Assembly: GCF_003612555.1 (NCBI RefSeq)
Contig: NZ_RAZF01000023.1
Span: forward strand, 1 to 44,387
Source of the DNA: Acutalibacter sp. 1XD8-33
GTDB lineage: Bacteria; Bacillota; Clostridia; Oscillospirales; Acutalibacteraceae
DNA length: 44,387 nucleotides
Direction: 5' to 3'
Shown: in pieces, positions 31,898-40,662 of the stretch
Numbering within the stretch: the first letter of the stretch is position 1
How the letters are laid out: the number at the start of each line of letters is the position of its first letter
Notes under the pieces: model-generated
The model's database searches: none
What the model was told of the DNA's origin: nothing
Seen by the model: the letters and a program-made list of their open reading frames with translations, nothing else
Program-made: the position numbers and the translations under genes

Positions 31898-33178
31898 CGT
31901 GCATACCTTCTTTCCTTATTTTTGGTGATAACAGCGGTTTCTGCCTGCCGTTCGGCTTCAATTACTTCTTTCAGCTTCGGTATTTTTTCAAGGACAGCCT
32001 TTGCAAGGGATAATTCCGCCCGCAGAGGTTTTATCTTGGCGGAGGTTTCCCTTGCCTGTGCATTTAATTCCCCGCTTTTCTTCGATAAAAGAAACAAGCT
32101 CCTGCGGGGAATCAATGTTGTTCCCGCATAGGAACTTGTATTCTTTCAGCGTTTTATCTAATTTTACAATTTCCTGCCGCATAGCGGGGGAGAGCGGATG
32201 GGGAGTTTCAGGAGTAATATTGTTTCCCGTAATCAGCCTGCAAAGTTCAATCACAAGGGCGAAAAGTATCTGTATGCCGTCCATGCGCTGTATTTTACGG
32301 TACTCAATTTCGAGCGTAAGGAGCGGCGTATATTTGGGTTTGTGGAATGGGACATAGCCGACGTGCCGCTGGTTGTCAAGCAGCCTTGCCCTGATTGCTT
32401 CGGACGTGTATTCTTTCCCAAGCCGGTCTAAGCGGACTGCCCTCTGCCAGCCTGTCCCTTTTACGGAATAATGGGCGAAGTTTTCATCTCGGCAGATTTC
32501 ATAGCCCATATCCTTTAAGCGGATTTCAAATGCCTTGAAGTTGGCGGACTGGGCAAGGGCGGCGTCAATATCTGCTTTCAAAATCTCCCGATGCGACAGC
32601 CCGCCGTTTTGTTTCCGCCAGTATTCTTTTTTGCTTCTGCCGTAAAACTCTGCGTCTTTCAAGATGCTTTTCCCATGTTCCAAACATACAGAGTCGGAGA
32701 TTTCACGGAGTTTATGGTGGTCGGAGATATGGTTTTCAAATTTCCTGCCCGTCTTAAAGGATACGGAATTTACAACAAAATGATTATGGACATTGTCTGT
32801 ATTAAGGTGTGTGGTAACAACAATTTCATACTCGTTTCCCCACATCCGCTTTGCGGTTTCCATGCCGATTTTGTGCGCTTCTTCGGGCGTGGCTTCGCCG
32901 GTCTGGAAGCTCTGGTACCCGTGGTACGCCACATTGCCGCCTGTTTTCCCGAAGCGTTTTTTCGTTGCCGTCATACGCTCATACGCCCGCTTTGCATTGC
33001 AGTTGATGCCGCTGACATACATACGCTCATCGGTCTTTTTATCGTTGGATACATACTGTAAAGCGGTGTACAAATCGCTGTCCACATACTTTTTGTCTAT
33101 GGTTTTATCGGGATTTTCCGCATAATCAATCACTTCCTTCAGCCTGTCTTTGACAGGCCAGAAGCCGGTGGTAGCCAT
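31894..33178 (-). pseudogene. MobP-type relaxase, frameshifted near its C-terminus
   Basis: The N-terminal relaxase domain is intact: ATTGFWPVKDRLKEVIDYAE, YHGYQSFQTGEATPEEAHKI, and the metal-binding HLNTDNVHNHFVVNSVSF. It nicks oriT DNA to start mobilization. The long frame changes near 32085 and ends after an unrelated tail (KCTGKGNLRQDKTSAGG). The neighbouring frame continues the expected helical C-terminus SGELNAQARETSAKIKPLRA and ends ERRYAR at the stop overlapping parB. One extra A in the short A-run (GAAGAAAAG) restores the frame. Most of the catalytic domain is unaffected, so the protein may still work. Confidence 0.8.
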
Positions 33179-33481
33179 TTACACCACCAGCCTTTCACGT
33201 TTTGGCAGTATCAGTTCTTCGGTAATACTGTCAATGAGTCTAATAATTTTTTCTTCCGTATCCGCTGTAATTTTGCCTTCGACAGCGATACAGAGTTCGT
33301 CCAGCTTATCATTAAAAGAGAAAAATGCTTCGGGCAGGGCGGCTCTTGGCATATACCCCAAAGCACGCTGGCGGAGATACTCTGACACGGAAAGCCCGCA
33401 CTTTTTGGCGTTCTGCTCAATGATGTTTTTCTCTTTTTCGCTCACACGGATAAATAAATTTTTGTTCTTGGCTTCGTTCAT
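33179..33481 (-). CDS. mobC: MobC-like relaxosome accessory protein
   Basis: 100 residues from ATG 33481. The N-terminal ribbon-helix-helix is LFIRVSEKEKNIIEQNAKKC with GLSVSEYLRQRALGYMP; the rest is helical. MobC binds oriT and helps the relaxase melt and nick DNA. Its stop directly abuts the relaxase ATG (TAAATG). A hairpin with a possible nick region lies 80 bases upstream of its start. Confidence 0.8.
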   Translation of the reverse strand: MNEAKNKNLFIRVSEKEKNIIEQNAKKCGLSVSEYLRQRALGYMPRAALPEAFFSFNDKLDELCIAVEGKITADTEEKIIRLIDSITEELILPKRERLVV

Positions 33482-33560
33482 AACATCAGTCCTTTCTTGG
33501 ATTTTTGAGGGGATTGGGGTATTCCCCAAAGGGCAATCGGCTCATAAAGCCGGTTGGGGC

Positions 33561-33590
33561 GGAAACTGTCAATACAGTTTCCCTGCTTGC
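33561..33590. promoter_or_regulatory. Candidate oriT upstream of mobC
   Basis: GGAAACTGT (33561-33569) and ACAGTTTCC (33574-33582) form a perfect 9-base stem with a CAAT loop, followed directly by CTGCTTGC. MOBP relaxases nick near CCTGC-type sequence beside an inverted repeat. A second imperfect repeat, GGTATGCG with CGCATACGG, lies at about 33594-33622. Confidence 0.45.
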
Positions 33591-33599
33591 TGCGGTATG

Positions 33600-34140
33600 C
33601 GACACTCTTTCTGCCGCATACGGTCTGTTGTTTTCCGCCGGTTTGTCTGAACGTTGTTTTTTTGTCCCTGCCCCCATCTCAGGCGGCGTTGTTTCACTCA
33701 CTCTCCGAAAAAAGAGGTTATCGCAAAATCATATCCCATCCAGCCGGTCATTTAGTTGTAGCCGGCATTTAGGCAGCAAAAAAAGCCGGCACATCAATGT
33801 GTACCGACCAATACAAAAGGATAGACTTATCCCTTGCGGTTTTGGTTTCACAATGATGTAACCGGCTTTGAAATTCAAAGTCGAAACTGTCTGTTACGCT
33901 TGACCTCCGCCGACAGTTCAAGGCGGCAATGGCAACGGCGGTATTTCTTTTTCGCATACCGCAGGCGTGTACGGCGTAAAGCCGTACTCCCAAATTCTGT
34001 GAGGATATGTAATTGGTTGTGGTTCTCATAAAAGAGTATTTTATTGTACTGAATGAAATAAGTGTTTGTCAATACTTTCCAAAAAGTTTTTGAATAATTT
34101 TTTCAGAAGGTGGGAATACTATATAGTTTAGGCATAAGAA
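33600..34140. other. Region upstream of the mobilization genes
   Basis: No gene I can support. A minus-strand open frame (33769-34029) has no ribosome binding site and no recognised family, and I treat it as doubtful. The sequence has scattered short inverted repeats and an AT-rich stretch from about 34030. Confidence 0.35.
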
Positions 34141-34180
34141 AGAGCCAACGAACGATTCATTCAACTCGTTTATTGGCTCT
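34141..34180 (-). terminator. Terminator after the KTR-domain gene
   Basis: AGAGCCAA (34141-34148) pairs with TTGGCTCT (34173-34180), with further pairing of GAACGA and TCGTT inside. On the minus strand it is followed by TTTCTT. Confidence 0.65.
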
Positions 34181-34185
34181 GCGTA

Positions 34186-34356
34186 TTATGTGTTTTCCTT
34201 TCTGATGACGGTTACTTGGAATTTTTTTGCTTCTATCAATGTTTCTTGTTTACACTTCGGACAATAGAGAGGGTAGTTCTTCAAAATAGTATCCTCTCCA
34301 ATCCTATCACGGGTTTTAGCTCCGCAAACAGGACAATGTACCCATTCAGTTCTCAT
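34186..34356 (-). CDS. Cysteine-rich KTR-domain protein
   Basis: 56 residues: MRTEWVHCPVCGAKTRDRIG, then YPLYCPKCKQETLIEAKKFQ and a short tail. Two CxxC pairs (CPVC, CPKC) form a zinc ribbon, and the KTR motif follows the first. This small family is a regular passenger of conjugative and mobilizable elements in Firmicutes; its function is unknown. AGGAGGAGAAATGG precedes the ATG. It is too short for routine gene calls. Confidence 0.75.
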   Translation of the reverse strand: MRTEWVHCPVCGAKTRDRIGEDTILKNYPLYCPKCKQETLIEAKKFQVTVIRKENT

Positions 34357-34371
34357 AAACCATTTCTCCTC

Positions 34372-34512
34372 CTATCTTAACAAAGGCATATTTCCTGTCA
34401 ACTTGTTAATCTGCTTTTTATTGCCGCAAATTGCGATGCCAATATAATTCAATTTAACCTCTGAGGTGTTCGTCATTTTACCGATGATCTCATCGTAAGT
34501 TTTACACCCTTA
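34372..34512 (-). pseudogene. C-terminal gene fragment, unrecognised
   Basis: The frame KTYDEIIGKMTNTSEVKLNY, IGIAICGNKKQINKLTGNMP, LLR ends at a TAG at 34372 and is closed upstream by a stop with no start codon or ribosome binding site. It reads like the end of a real protein cut by a deletion. It lies between the KTR gene and the lantibiotic-immunity module, a likely junction. I do not recognise the family. Confidence 0.4.
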
Positions 34513-34598
34513 TGCCAAATCAGAAAAATCAACAACATGCCGTTTTTTATATGGTGGACTTTAAGTTCAATCGTTCACTTTTAAAATACTACGAAATA

Positions 34599-34620
34599 TT
34601 TTTGAAGATTTCATAAAGAT
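34599..34620. promoter_or_regulatory. 22-bp element, downstream copy
   Basis: TTTTTGAAGATTTCATAAAG plus AT, identical to 39765-39786. This copy lies about 40 bases past the 3' end of the kinase gene. It may be a regulator site for the adjacent transcription unit or a recombination footprint. Confidence 0.6.
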
Positions 34621-34662
34621 TTGCAAAAATAATGAGCGATGTTTCCTATCGCCCATTAAATC

Positions 34663-36027
34663 CTAATATGGAATTTTTATTATAACCTCTGCACCGCCTG
34701 TTTTATCGGAATTTTTAAGAGCAAGTTCCCCCTTGTGTTGCTTTACAATGCTGCTTGTGATATAAAGCCCCATGCCAAAGTGCATATTAGAGCTTCGGCT
34801 GATGTCGCCCATAAAAAACTGCTCCCTTGCATGATGCAAATCCTCATTTGTAAAACCAGTTCCCTCATCTATTATGGCGATTTGTAGAAAATCGTCTGGC
34901 TTTTGCACTTCTACATAGATTGTCCCTTTTGGTGGAGAGTAATCTATCGCATTGCCTATCACATTCATAATTGCCCGTTCCAGTAGTAATTTATCCGCTT
35001 TGAAAGTTCCTAAATTTTCCCCTGTTTCCATGTGTAAACAAATTTCTTTTGTAAGGCATAATGAATTTGCCTGCGCTTCAATCTGTTGCATATAATCAGC
35101 TATATCAAATTCTTCCAAATTGAGATGATACCCGGCTACTGTCCGGGATATATCAATCAGCGTCCTGATATAAACGCCCATCTGCCCGGAACTTTCTATA
35201 ATATACCCCGCATATAACCGCTGTTCGTCGTCAAGCTCTGTTTCGCTTATCAAGTCGATATTTCCTTGAATGACAGTTAAAGGCGTTTTCAAATCGTGGG
35301 CAAGCGCCGCTATCTGCTCTTTTTGTAATTGTTCCGCACTCCATTGTTTCTCTAAAGATGATTTCAAATTATTTTTCATATCAGAGAAAGAACATAACAC
35401 ATCTTCAAATTCTTTGATTTTTGAGTGTCCCACCTCAAAATCAAGATTTTGTTCTGCCACTTTTTCTGTTGCTTCAAAAAGTGGGGAGAGCTGCGCCCTC
35501 ATATTTTTTGCAAATTTCGCTGTTAATATCACGCAGACCGCGATACAGTTTATCCCCATGAGGATATATAGCAGAATTTCCGGTGAGGGAAAATGATTAT
35601 AGAACCATTCATTTATAAACTGTGAGCCAATGTAATATTGAAGCACCACATATTCATTTTCACGGGTAACAAACAGATACTGCTTGTTGAGGTTTTCGTT
35701 TATCTTTCCAGACAGGGCATACTCCATAGCCCTGTCTAAATCTTCGCCCTCTAAAGACGTTTCCCGCATTTGATAATTCTTATCCAGTATGAGGTATTTG
35801 CACCCCATAGGAAGCTGTACATCTGTTAAATCCGGCGTTGCAGCAATAATTGGAACAAGATTTTTTGCGCTGCGTTCTGAATAATCCGCATAAGTAATAA
35901 AGCCCATTCTGGTTCCGGCAAGGATAAGGCTAAATGGAATAGCTACCGAAACCATTAGCCCAATCAGCAGCATACATAAAAATTTCCAAAAAGACGCTTT
36001 CAATGATGTTGGCTTTTTTATTCCCAT
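34663..36027 (-). CDS. SpaK/NisK-like sensor histidine kinase of lantibiotic immunity
   Basis: 454 residues from ATG 36027, which overlaps the response regulator stop; an ATG at 36045 also exists. Two membrane segments (about 15-40 and 150-170) bracket an extracytoplasmic domain. A HAMP-like linker leads to the phospho-His in IAALAHDLKTPLTVIQGNID, then MNVIGNAIDYSPPKG, IAIIDEGTGFTN and FGMGLYITSSIVKQHKGEL of the HATPase. It likely senses a lantibiotic or cell-envelope stress and phosphorylates the regulator encoded upstream. It is the last gene of the immunity operon. Confidence 0.85.
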   Translation of the reverse strand: MGIKKPTSLKASFWKFLCMLLIGLMVSVAIPFSLILAGTRMGFITYADYSERSAKNLVPIIAATPDLTDVQLPMGCKYLILDKNYQMRETSLEGEDLDRAMEYALSGKINENLNKQYLFVTRENEYVVLQYYIGSQFINEWFYNHFPSPEILLYILMGINCIAVCVILTAKFAKNMRAQLSPLFEATEKVAEQNLDFEVGHSKIKEFEDVLCSFSDMKNNLKSSLEKQWSAEQLQKEQIAALAHDLKTPLTVIQGNIDLISETELDDEQRLYAGYIIESSGQMGVYIRTLIDISRTVAGYHLNLEEFDIADYMQQIEAQANSLCLTKEICLHMETGENLGTFKADKLLLERAIMNVIGNAIDYSPPKGTIYVEVQKPDDFLQIAIIDEGTGFTNEDLHHAREQFFMGDISRSSNMHFGMGLYITSSIVKQHKGELALKNSDKTGGAEVIIKIPY

Positions 36028-36677
36028 TTGTACCCTATCCCCCAAACTGTCGCTATCGGCTGAATATCCAATTTGCTTAATTTCGCCCGGATATTTTTGA
36101 TATGGGTGGAAATGGTAGAATTATCGCTGTCGCCCTCCAAGCCCAAAACTGCTTCATAAATCTGTTCTTTTGAAAATACCTGTCCTTTATTTCTTGCAAG
36201 GTATTCACAAATCAGATATTCGCTTTTTGTTAGGGGAATGGGTGTATCATCTACCCGCAGCTCCTTTGCGGACAAATCAATTTTTATCCGTTCAAAGGTA
36301 AGGGCGGCATGCCGTTCCCTGTGTTCCCGGCGTAAGTGGGCATTTACCCTTGCCCGCAGCTCCGCAATGCGGAATGGTTTTGTCAGATAGTCGTCTGCCC
36401 CCAAGCCAAGCCCGAATGTAATATCATTTTCCATTGTCTTAGCTGTCAAAAAGAGAATAGGGCAGTCCACCAATGAACGGATTTTATTGCAATAAGAAAA
36501 TCCGTCCATATCCGGCATCATAATATCCAGTATAATCAAATCGTATCTGTTCAGCTTATCAAGCGGAACCTGTGCGGCAGACGTATAGGCAGTAATGAAA
36601 TGTCCGTCTTTTTGCAGCCCATTTTTCACAAGCTCTAAAATAGGCCGTTCATCATCAACCATAAGGATTGCTGCCAT
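36018..36677 (-). CDS. OmpR-family response regulator of lantibiotic immunity
   Basis: 219 residues. Receiver domain: ILMVDDERPILELVKNGLQK with acidic pocket, phospho-Asp in LIILDIMMPDMDGFSY, and the K of DDYLTKPF. The winged-helix C-terminus spans about 125-219 (LTKSEYLICEYLARNKGQVF, STISTHIKNIRAKLS). GGAGG lies seven bases from the ATG. It overlaps the kinase gene, so both are translated together. It likely binds the 22-bp element upstream of the ABC transporter genes. Confidence 0.85.
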   Translation of the reverse strand: MAAILMVDDERPILELVKNGLQKDGHFITAYTSAAQVPLDKLNRYDLIILDIMMPDMDGFSYCNKIRSLVDCPILFLTAKTMENDITFGLGLGADDYLTKPFRIAELRARVNAHLRREHRERHAALTFERIKIDLSAKELRVDDTPIPLTKSEYLICEYLARNKGQVFSKEQIYEAVLGLEGDSDNSTISTHIKNIRAKLSKLDIQPIATVWGIGYKWE

Positions 36678-36740
36678 AGTGTCGCCTCCTTTCGTTGCTC
36701 TTTTCGTATTATAGCATAATCCGCAAGGGCAGAAAAGCGG

Positions 36741-37556
36741 TCATTTCTGCTCTGCAATATAGTAGCGGTTATTTATTTTTACCGCAACCGCTTCTGTCTT
36801 ATCCGTATCGTAAATCTCGTAAACATCTGCGTAAAACCATTGTTCCCGCCCCTGTCCGGCGTTTTTTCCGTCCCAGTCAATCTTGTTCAAATCTTCTTTG
36901 GACAAAGGGCGTTTCGTTTCCGTATCGAATGTAACGCTTTCCGCAATAATATCAATCCAGCTTCCCAATTCATCATTTGATACGGTATCAGAGGTTACTT
37001 GATAAATAATCCCGTCACAAAGGAGCTGCGTTGCATTTTCGGGATTGATTTCAAACTTTCCACTCATAGACTGCTCTGTGTCCTTGAAGTCAAAGACCGT
37101 ATCTGTGTCTTTGATATTTTCTTTTCTAACAGCTTTGTGATACCCTCCGTTTACATCTACAATCAGATAATCGTCAGCGTTAGGGGCTGCGTACACATTC
37201 AAGAATGGGATAATATAAGCAGCTTCCGGGGCTTTATCCGCTAAATCTGCCAACGTCCGAAAGGTAGCGGCTTCTATGTTTTCCTGAAGCAATACTTTTC
37301 CTGTTTCGTCTACCGCTGCAAGCTGCCGGATATATCCAGTCCATTCCCCAAGCCCGCCATTAGAAACGGTGTCCTCCAAAATCGTATAGTCGTTTCCCTT
37401 AAAGGAGAATTGCGTCACATTCTCTGCGTCCAGATAGCATTGCTCTTTATCACTGGAATATTCCTTGATTTTTTCCTGTAAAGAACAGCCCGCAAGAGAA
37501 AAGCATACAACAAAAGCAAATAGCAAGACGATAACCATTTTTCTATTTTTATTCAT
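36741..37556 (-). CDS. NisI/SpaI-family lantibiotic immunity lipoprotein
   Basis: 271 residues. A signal peptide with lipobox FSLAGCSLQ anchors it to the outer face of the membrane. The mature part has two similar halves: ENVTQFSFKGNDYTILEDTV with GGLGEWTGYIRQL, and ENATQLLCDGIIYQVTSDTV with DELGSWIDIIAES, as in NisI-type proteins that bind lantibiotic before it reaches lipid II. It overlaps the upstream permease gene by eight bases. With the ABC genes it gives self-protection, yet no lantibiotic biosynthesis gene is in the window. Confidence 0.8.
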   Translation of the reverse strand: MNKNRKMVIVLLFAFVVCFSLAGCSLQEKIKEYSSDKEQCYLDAENVTQFSFKGNDYTILEDTVSNGGLGEWTGYIRQLAAVDETGKVLLQENIEAATFRTLADLADKAPEAAYIIPFLNVYAAPNADDYLIVDVNGGYHKAVRKENIKDTDTVFDFKDTEQSMSGKFEINPENATQLLCDGIIYQVTSDTVSNDELGSWIDIIAESVTFDTETKRPLSKEDLNKIDWDGKNAGQGREQWFYADVYEIYDTDKTEAVAVKINNRYYIAEQK

Positions 37557-38280
37557 AATTTTTCCGTCCTTCCCAATGAGAAAACCATAATAAGGTCAAC
37601 AGCAAGCCGCCTGTCGTTAATGCTGCAATCCATATTTTTTCCGCTCCATAGTTGAAAATTTGTCGGCTCAAAATATCCTTTACCCAATTCATAGACCATG
37701 AAAAGGGAATATACCTTGCTATGCCTTTTAGTTCTATATTGCTATATAAGATACATTGCAGACTTTCAAATACGCCCCAAAACAGGGATAACCCTAATCC
37801 AAATTTGAAGCTGAGGAACAGGTGCAGGATGTATATTATCAAATTACAAAATGCCATCCCGACGGCGGCTCCAATCAGCATTCTGAGCGGTACTGTATCA
37901 GCCATTCCCAAAAGATGTATGCCAATCACAAATAACAGGAACAGAAAGAACAATGCAAATACCCCCGAACCATAAAGATAAGTTAATTTTGCAAGCATAT
38001 TTTTGTGTCGGTTCGGTACAGCAAGCAGCGTTTGGAAGTGTGAAGCCTTTTCTTCCAGTGCAACATTAAGGCCGACAATAACGCTTATCAACAATGGGAA
38101 AAACGTTGTCGTAATTTCCAATATCATTCTGAGCTTTTTACTATCTGCTGTGCTGCCATACTGGGAATAGTAAGCAAGAAATAACAATGCCCCAATAGCA
38201 GGTATACAAAAATGGATAGCCCAAAACGGTGTATGCTTTGTTTTTACCTGTTCAGAACGAACCGCATAAATAAAACCCAT
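37549..38280 (-). CDS. Lantibiotic immunity ABC transporter permease (SpaG/NisG-like)
   Basis: 243 residues with six hydrophobic segments (about 20-40, 55-75, 105-130, 140-160, 170-190, 215-235), no soluble domain. The N-terminus is MGFIYAVRSEQVKTKHTPFW. It is the second permease of a NisFEG/SpaFEG-type exporter that removes lantibiotics from the membrane. Gap to the first permease gene is 6 bases. Which of the two permeases corresponds to E or G is assigned by order only. Confidence 0.75.
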   Translation of the reverse strand: MGFIYAVRSEQVKTKHTPFWAIHFCIPAIGALLFLAYYSQYGSTADSKKLRMILEITTTFFPLLISVIVGLNVALEEKASHFQTLLAVPNRHKNMLAKLTYLYGSGVFALFFLFLLFVIGIHLLGMADTVPLRMLIGAAVGMAFCNLIIYILHLFLSFKFGLGLSLFWGVFESLQCILYSNIELKGIARYIPFSWSMNWVKDILSRQIFNYGAEKIWIAALTTGGLLLTLLWFSHWEGRKNYE

Positions 38281-38286
38281 TTCCGT

Positions 38287-39012
38287 CTACCTCCCTTTGG
38301 AAAAATCCTTTGCGTCGGCATAGGACAAAATAAGGAACAAGAGTATTGACAACGCAATGGAAATTATAATGGATATAGAAAATCCACAATTCCCCGCATA
38401 AGTCCCGTTTATTTCAATTCCCATAAGCGGCTCTGCCAGTTTTGCCGCCCAACAATACGGTACAAACCACCATGCTATTGTATTTCCTAATGCAGTAGCA
38501 GTAGATAGAACAATTCCAAGTATTGTATTTAACACAATCGGCACAAACATTCCCGTTTTGCGTGCTAAGTACAGGCACAAAGGGATTTGCCAGACAGACG
38601 CAAGGACAATCCCGATACTTCCTACAATGCTGTGTAAAAGAGAATATACTGCCGTTGCCGGAGCAATGATATTACTGATAGAAATAAGCAATGCTAAAAA
38701 TATCGCTGAAACAAGCAGTTTTTCGACTAAGATAATGCCCTTGGCAAATTCAAATCTTGAAAGGTTTACAGGCATAGAAAATACCGAATAGTATTTCCCG
38801 GCGTTTTCTTCTTTTCTGTGTGACAAAGAACACAAAATTGCGATTGCTCCCGGAAGCAGGAACGCATACCACCAGTAAAGCGTCATGTACTGATATCCCA
38901 TAAATCCACCCATAAGCCACGCAAAAATAGCTGTGATTAGCGGAACAATGAAAATCAGTTTGTTCGATATTGTCCTCTTGAATTTCAAATGTTCTGATTT
39001 CAGATAGTCCAT
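38287..39012 (-). CDS. Lantibiotic immunity ABC transporter permease (SpaE/MutE-like)
   Basis: 241 residues: MDYLKSEHLKFKRTISNKLI starts the cytoplasmic N-terminus, then six membrane helices. YLKSEHLKFKRT is typical of the EpiE/SpaE family. It is three bases from the ATPase stop, so the genes are co-translated. Together with the ATPase and second permease it expels lantibiotic from the membrane. Confidence 0.8.
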   Translation of the reverse strand: MDYLKSEHLKFKRTISNKLIFIVPLITAIFAWLMGGFMGYQYMTLYWWYAFLLPGAIAILCSLSHRKEENAGKYYSVFSMPVNLSRFEFAKGIILVEKLLVSAIFLALLISISNIIAPATAVYSLLHSIVGSIGIVLASVWQIPLCLYLARKTGMFVPIVLNTILGIVLSTATALGNTIAWWFVPYCWAAKLAEPLMGIEINGTYAGNCGFSISIIISIALSILLFLILSYADAKDFSKGR

Positions 39013-39015
39013 GCC

Positions 39016-39717
39016 TTAACCCTCCCTGTGATTGTTTTTTGCAACGTCCATAAAAAGCTGTTCCAAATTTTCGTTTGTGTTCAATTTTCCCTCATATCCA
39101 AGAACGCCACCCGCGATAATGCCGATATGGTCGGCTATCTGCTGCACTTCTGAAAGAATGTGGCTGGACAGGATAACCGTAATACCTTTCGCCGGAAAAG
39201 AACGGATAAGCTCTCTAAGTTCTTCAATCCCAATCGGGTCAAGCCCGTTGGTTGGTTCATCAAGTATGAGCAGTTTCGGGTTGTTCAGTAATGCAACCGC
39301 AATTCCAAGACGCTGTTTCATACCAAGAGAAAACTGTCCGGCTCGTTTCCTGCCTGTTTCCGTCAGCCGGACGATTTGCAGCGCTTCGTCAATCCGCTTA
39401 TCTGTCAGTCCTAAAATAGTAGTCCTTACTTTTAGATTTTCATAGGCAGTTAAATTTTCATAAAGCGGCGGCATTTCAATCAACGCTCCGATATGGTTTA
39501 AGTCGCTGCGTTTCCATGCGTGACCGTCAAATTCGATATTCCCAGAGGTCGGTTTCAAAATGCCCGTAATCATTTTGAGCGTCGTAGATTTCCCGGCACC
39601 GTTCGGTCCCAATAATCCATAGACGGAGTTTCTTTCAATGTTCAGCGATATGTTGTTTACCGCCGTCTGTCCGTTGAAAGATTTGCAGAGGTTTGTTGTT
39701 TTCAAAATCATTTCCAT
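39016..39717 (-). CDS. Lantibiotic immunity ABC transporter ATPase (SpaF/NisF-like)
   Basis: 233 residues. Walker A GLLGPNGAGKSTTLK, signature FSLGMKQRLGIAVALLNNP, Walker B LLILDEPTNGLDP, and a switch His in ILSSHILSEVQQIADHIGII are all present. It powers the export step. It is the first gene of the immunity operon, with a 22-bp element (39765-39786) about 50 bases upstream. Starts at 39717 or two codons later are both possible. Confidence 0.85.
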   Translation of the reverse strand: MEMILKTTNLCKSFNGQTAVNNISLNIERNSVYGLLGPNGAGKSTTLKMITGILKPTSGNIEFDGHAWKRSDLNHIGALIEMPPLYENLTAYENLKVRTTILGLTDKRIDEALQIVRLTETGRKRAGQFSLGMKQRLGIAVALLNNPKLLILDEPTNGLDPIGIEELRELIRSFPAKGITVILSSHILSEVQQIADHIGIIAGGVLGYEGKLNTNENLEQLFMDVAKNNHREG

Positions 39718-39764
39718 AGTCTGTACTGTCCTTTCTTTTGATTATGGAAAAAGAATAGCTGATG

Positions 39765-39786
39765 TTTTTGAAGATTTCATAAAGAT
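39765..39786. promoter_or_regulatory. 22-bp element upstream of the immunity operon
   Basis: An exact copy of 34599-34620. It is about 48 bases from the first ATG of the immunity operon, the position of an OmpR-type response regulator site. On the operon's strand it contains two related blocks, CTTTATGAA and TCTTCAAAA. Confidence 0.65.
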
Positions 39787-39867
39787 AAGGAATCTTTTTA
39801 AAATCCTGATTAACGTCTGCCATATCAGTATAAGGTAAATGGGAGAAGCTAATTTTGCTTTATCGGG

Positions 39868-40035
39868 TTATCTTTTTCGGGCATCGGCAAGTTTAACAGC
39901 TCCTTTTGGTATGAGCCATGCCCGATTGATATTCAATATGCCCTCAATCCGATTTTCCTTACAGAGCCTTTGTGCCCGCCTTACCGATATTCCCCAAAGC
40001 TCCGCTGCGTCCTGTGCCGTCATATACTCAAACAT
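39868..40035 (-). CDS. Excisionase-like HTH protein
   Basis: 55 residues from ATG 40035 (AGGAG seven bases upstream; a longer start at 40050 is less likely). FEYMTAQDAAELWGISVRRA, QRLCKENRIEGILNINRAWL, IPKGAVKLADARKR is a MerR/Xis-type winged-helix pattern often seen in conjugative elements and excisionases. It lies between the immunity operon and the tnpV gene. A role in excision or regulation of its element is inferred. Confidence 0.65.
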   Translation of the reverse strand: MFEYMTAQDAAELWGISVRRAQRLCKENRIEGILNINRAWLIPKGAVKLADARKR

Positions 40036-40162
40036 TTCTGTTCTCCTCAAATTGCACGGTATCTACCATAGCCGTTTGAACAAACATATCAATTCATAAA
40101 ACGCAAATTTTTATCCCCCAAAAAAGAAAAACGACAGAGCTTTACACCCTGTCGCTACTCCG

Positions 40163-40537
40163 TTATGTGTATAAGATTTCTTCCTCCACAATCTCCCTTG
40201 CACAAGCCCTTATGTTACCCAGCCGCCCTGTCCATTCTAAGGCGTTTTCTTCTTTTAGGCGTTCCGTTATGCCCTGTGCCTGTTTCATTCCCTCTATGAG
40301 CCGTTCAAAGCGTTCCTGCGCCTGCCTGTCAATATCGGCAAGGTAAGTATTCAGTCTGCCGCTTGTAAGAAGATTGGTGTATGTAACTTTGCGGTACTGC
40401 TTCAGATAGTCCAGATGCCGCTGTCCCCATGTGCCTATCGGCTGTTCTTCTTCGGTGGGTAAAGTTATACACGGTATTAGATAATCTCCTTGCCGTTCGT
40501 ATTTGCCATCCAGTTCCTCAAAAATCGTCTTTGCCAT
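40163..40537 (-). CDS. tnpV: TnpV family transposon protein, second copy
   Basis: 124 residues. IGTWGQRHLDYLKQYRKVTY, TNLLTSGRLNTYLADIDRQA and IEGMKQAQGITERLKEENAL are almost identical to the product at 25442-25816; the N-terminal quarter (MAKTIFEELDGKYERQGDYL) differs more. It is on the opposite strand from the first copy. It ends with the same charged tail REIVEEEILYT. Confidence 0.8.
   Translation of the reverse strand: MAKTIFEELDGKYERQGDYLIPCITLPTEEEQPIGTWGQRHLDYLKQYRKVTYTNLLTSGRLNTYLADIDRQAQERFERLIEGMKQAQGITERLKEENALEWTGRLGNIRACAREIVEEEILYT
40184..40444. repeat. Large inverted repeat, right arm (tnpV coding DNA)
   Basis: Reverse-complement partner of 25546-25800. See the left arm. Only the 3' two thirds of the genes are near-identical, which fits gene conversion or a recent duplication limited to that part. 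Confidence 0.7.
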
Positions 40538-40662
40538 TGTCTGTTACCTCCACATTCTTTTTTTATTTTAAATGTCCGCAAAATCTGTCCTACATCCTTC
40601 GCCTAAAGTGTAGCAAAGGATTTTCCACTTTGCGAATGTGCGATTTTATTTTTGGTATAAAG

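Noticed and set aside
33769-34029. 86-codon minus-strand open frame
   Set aside because: No ribosome binding site and no family recognised; arginine- and serine-rich. Listed only as part of an intergenic stretch.
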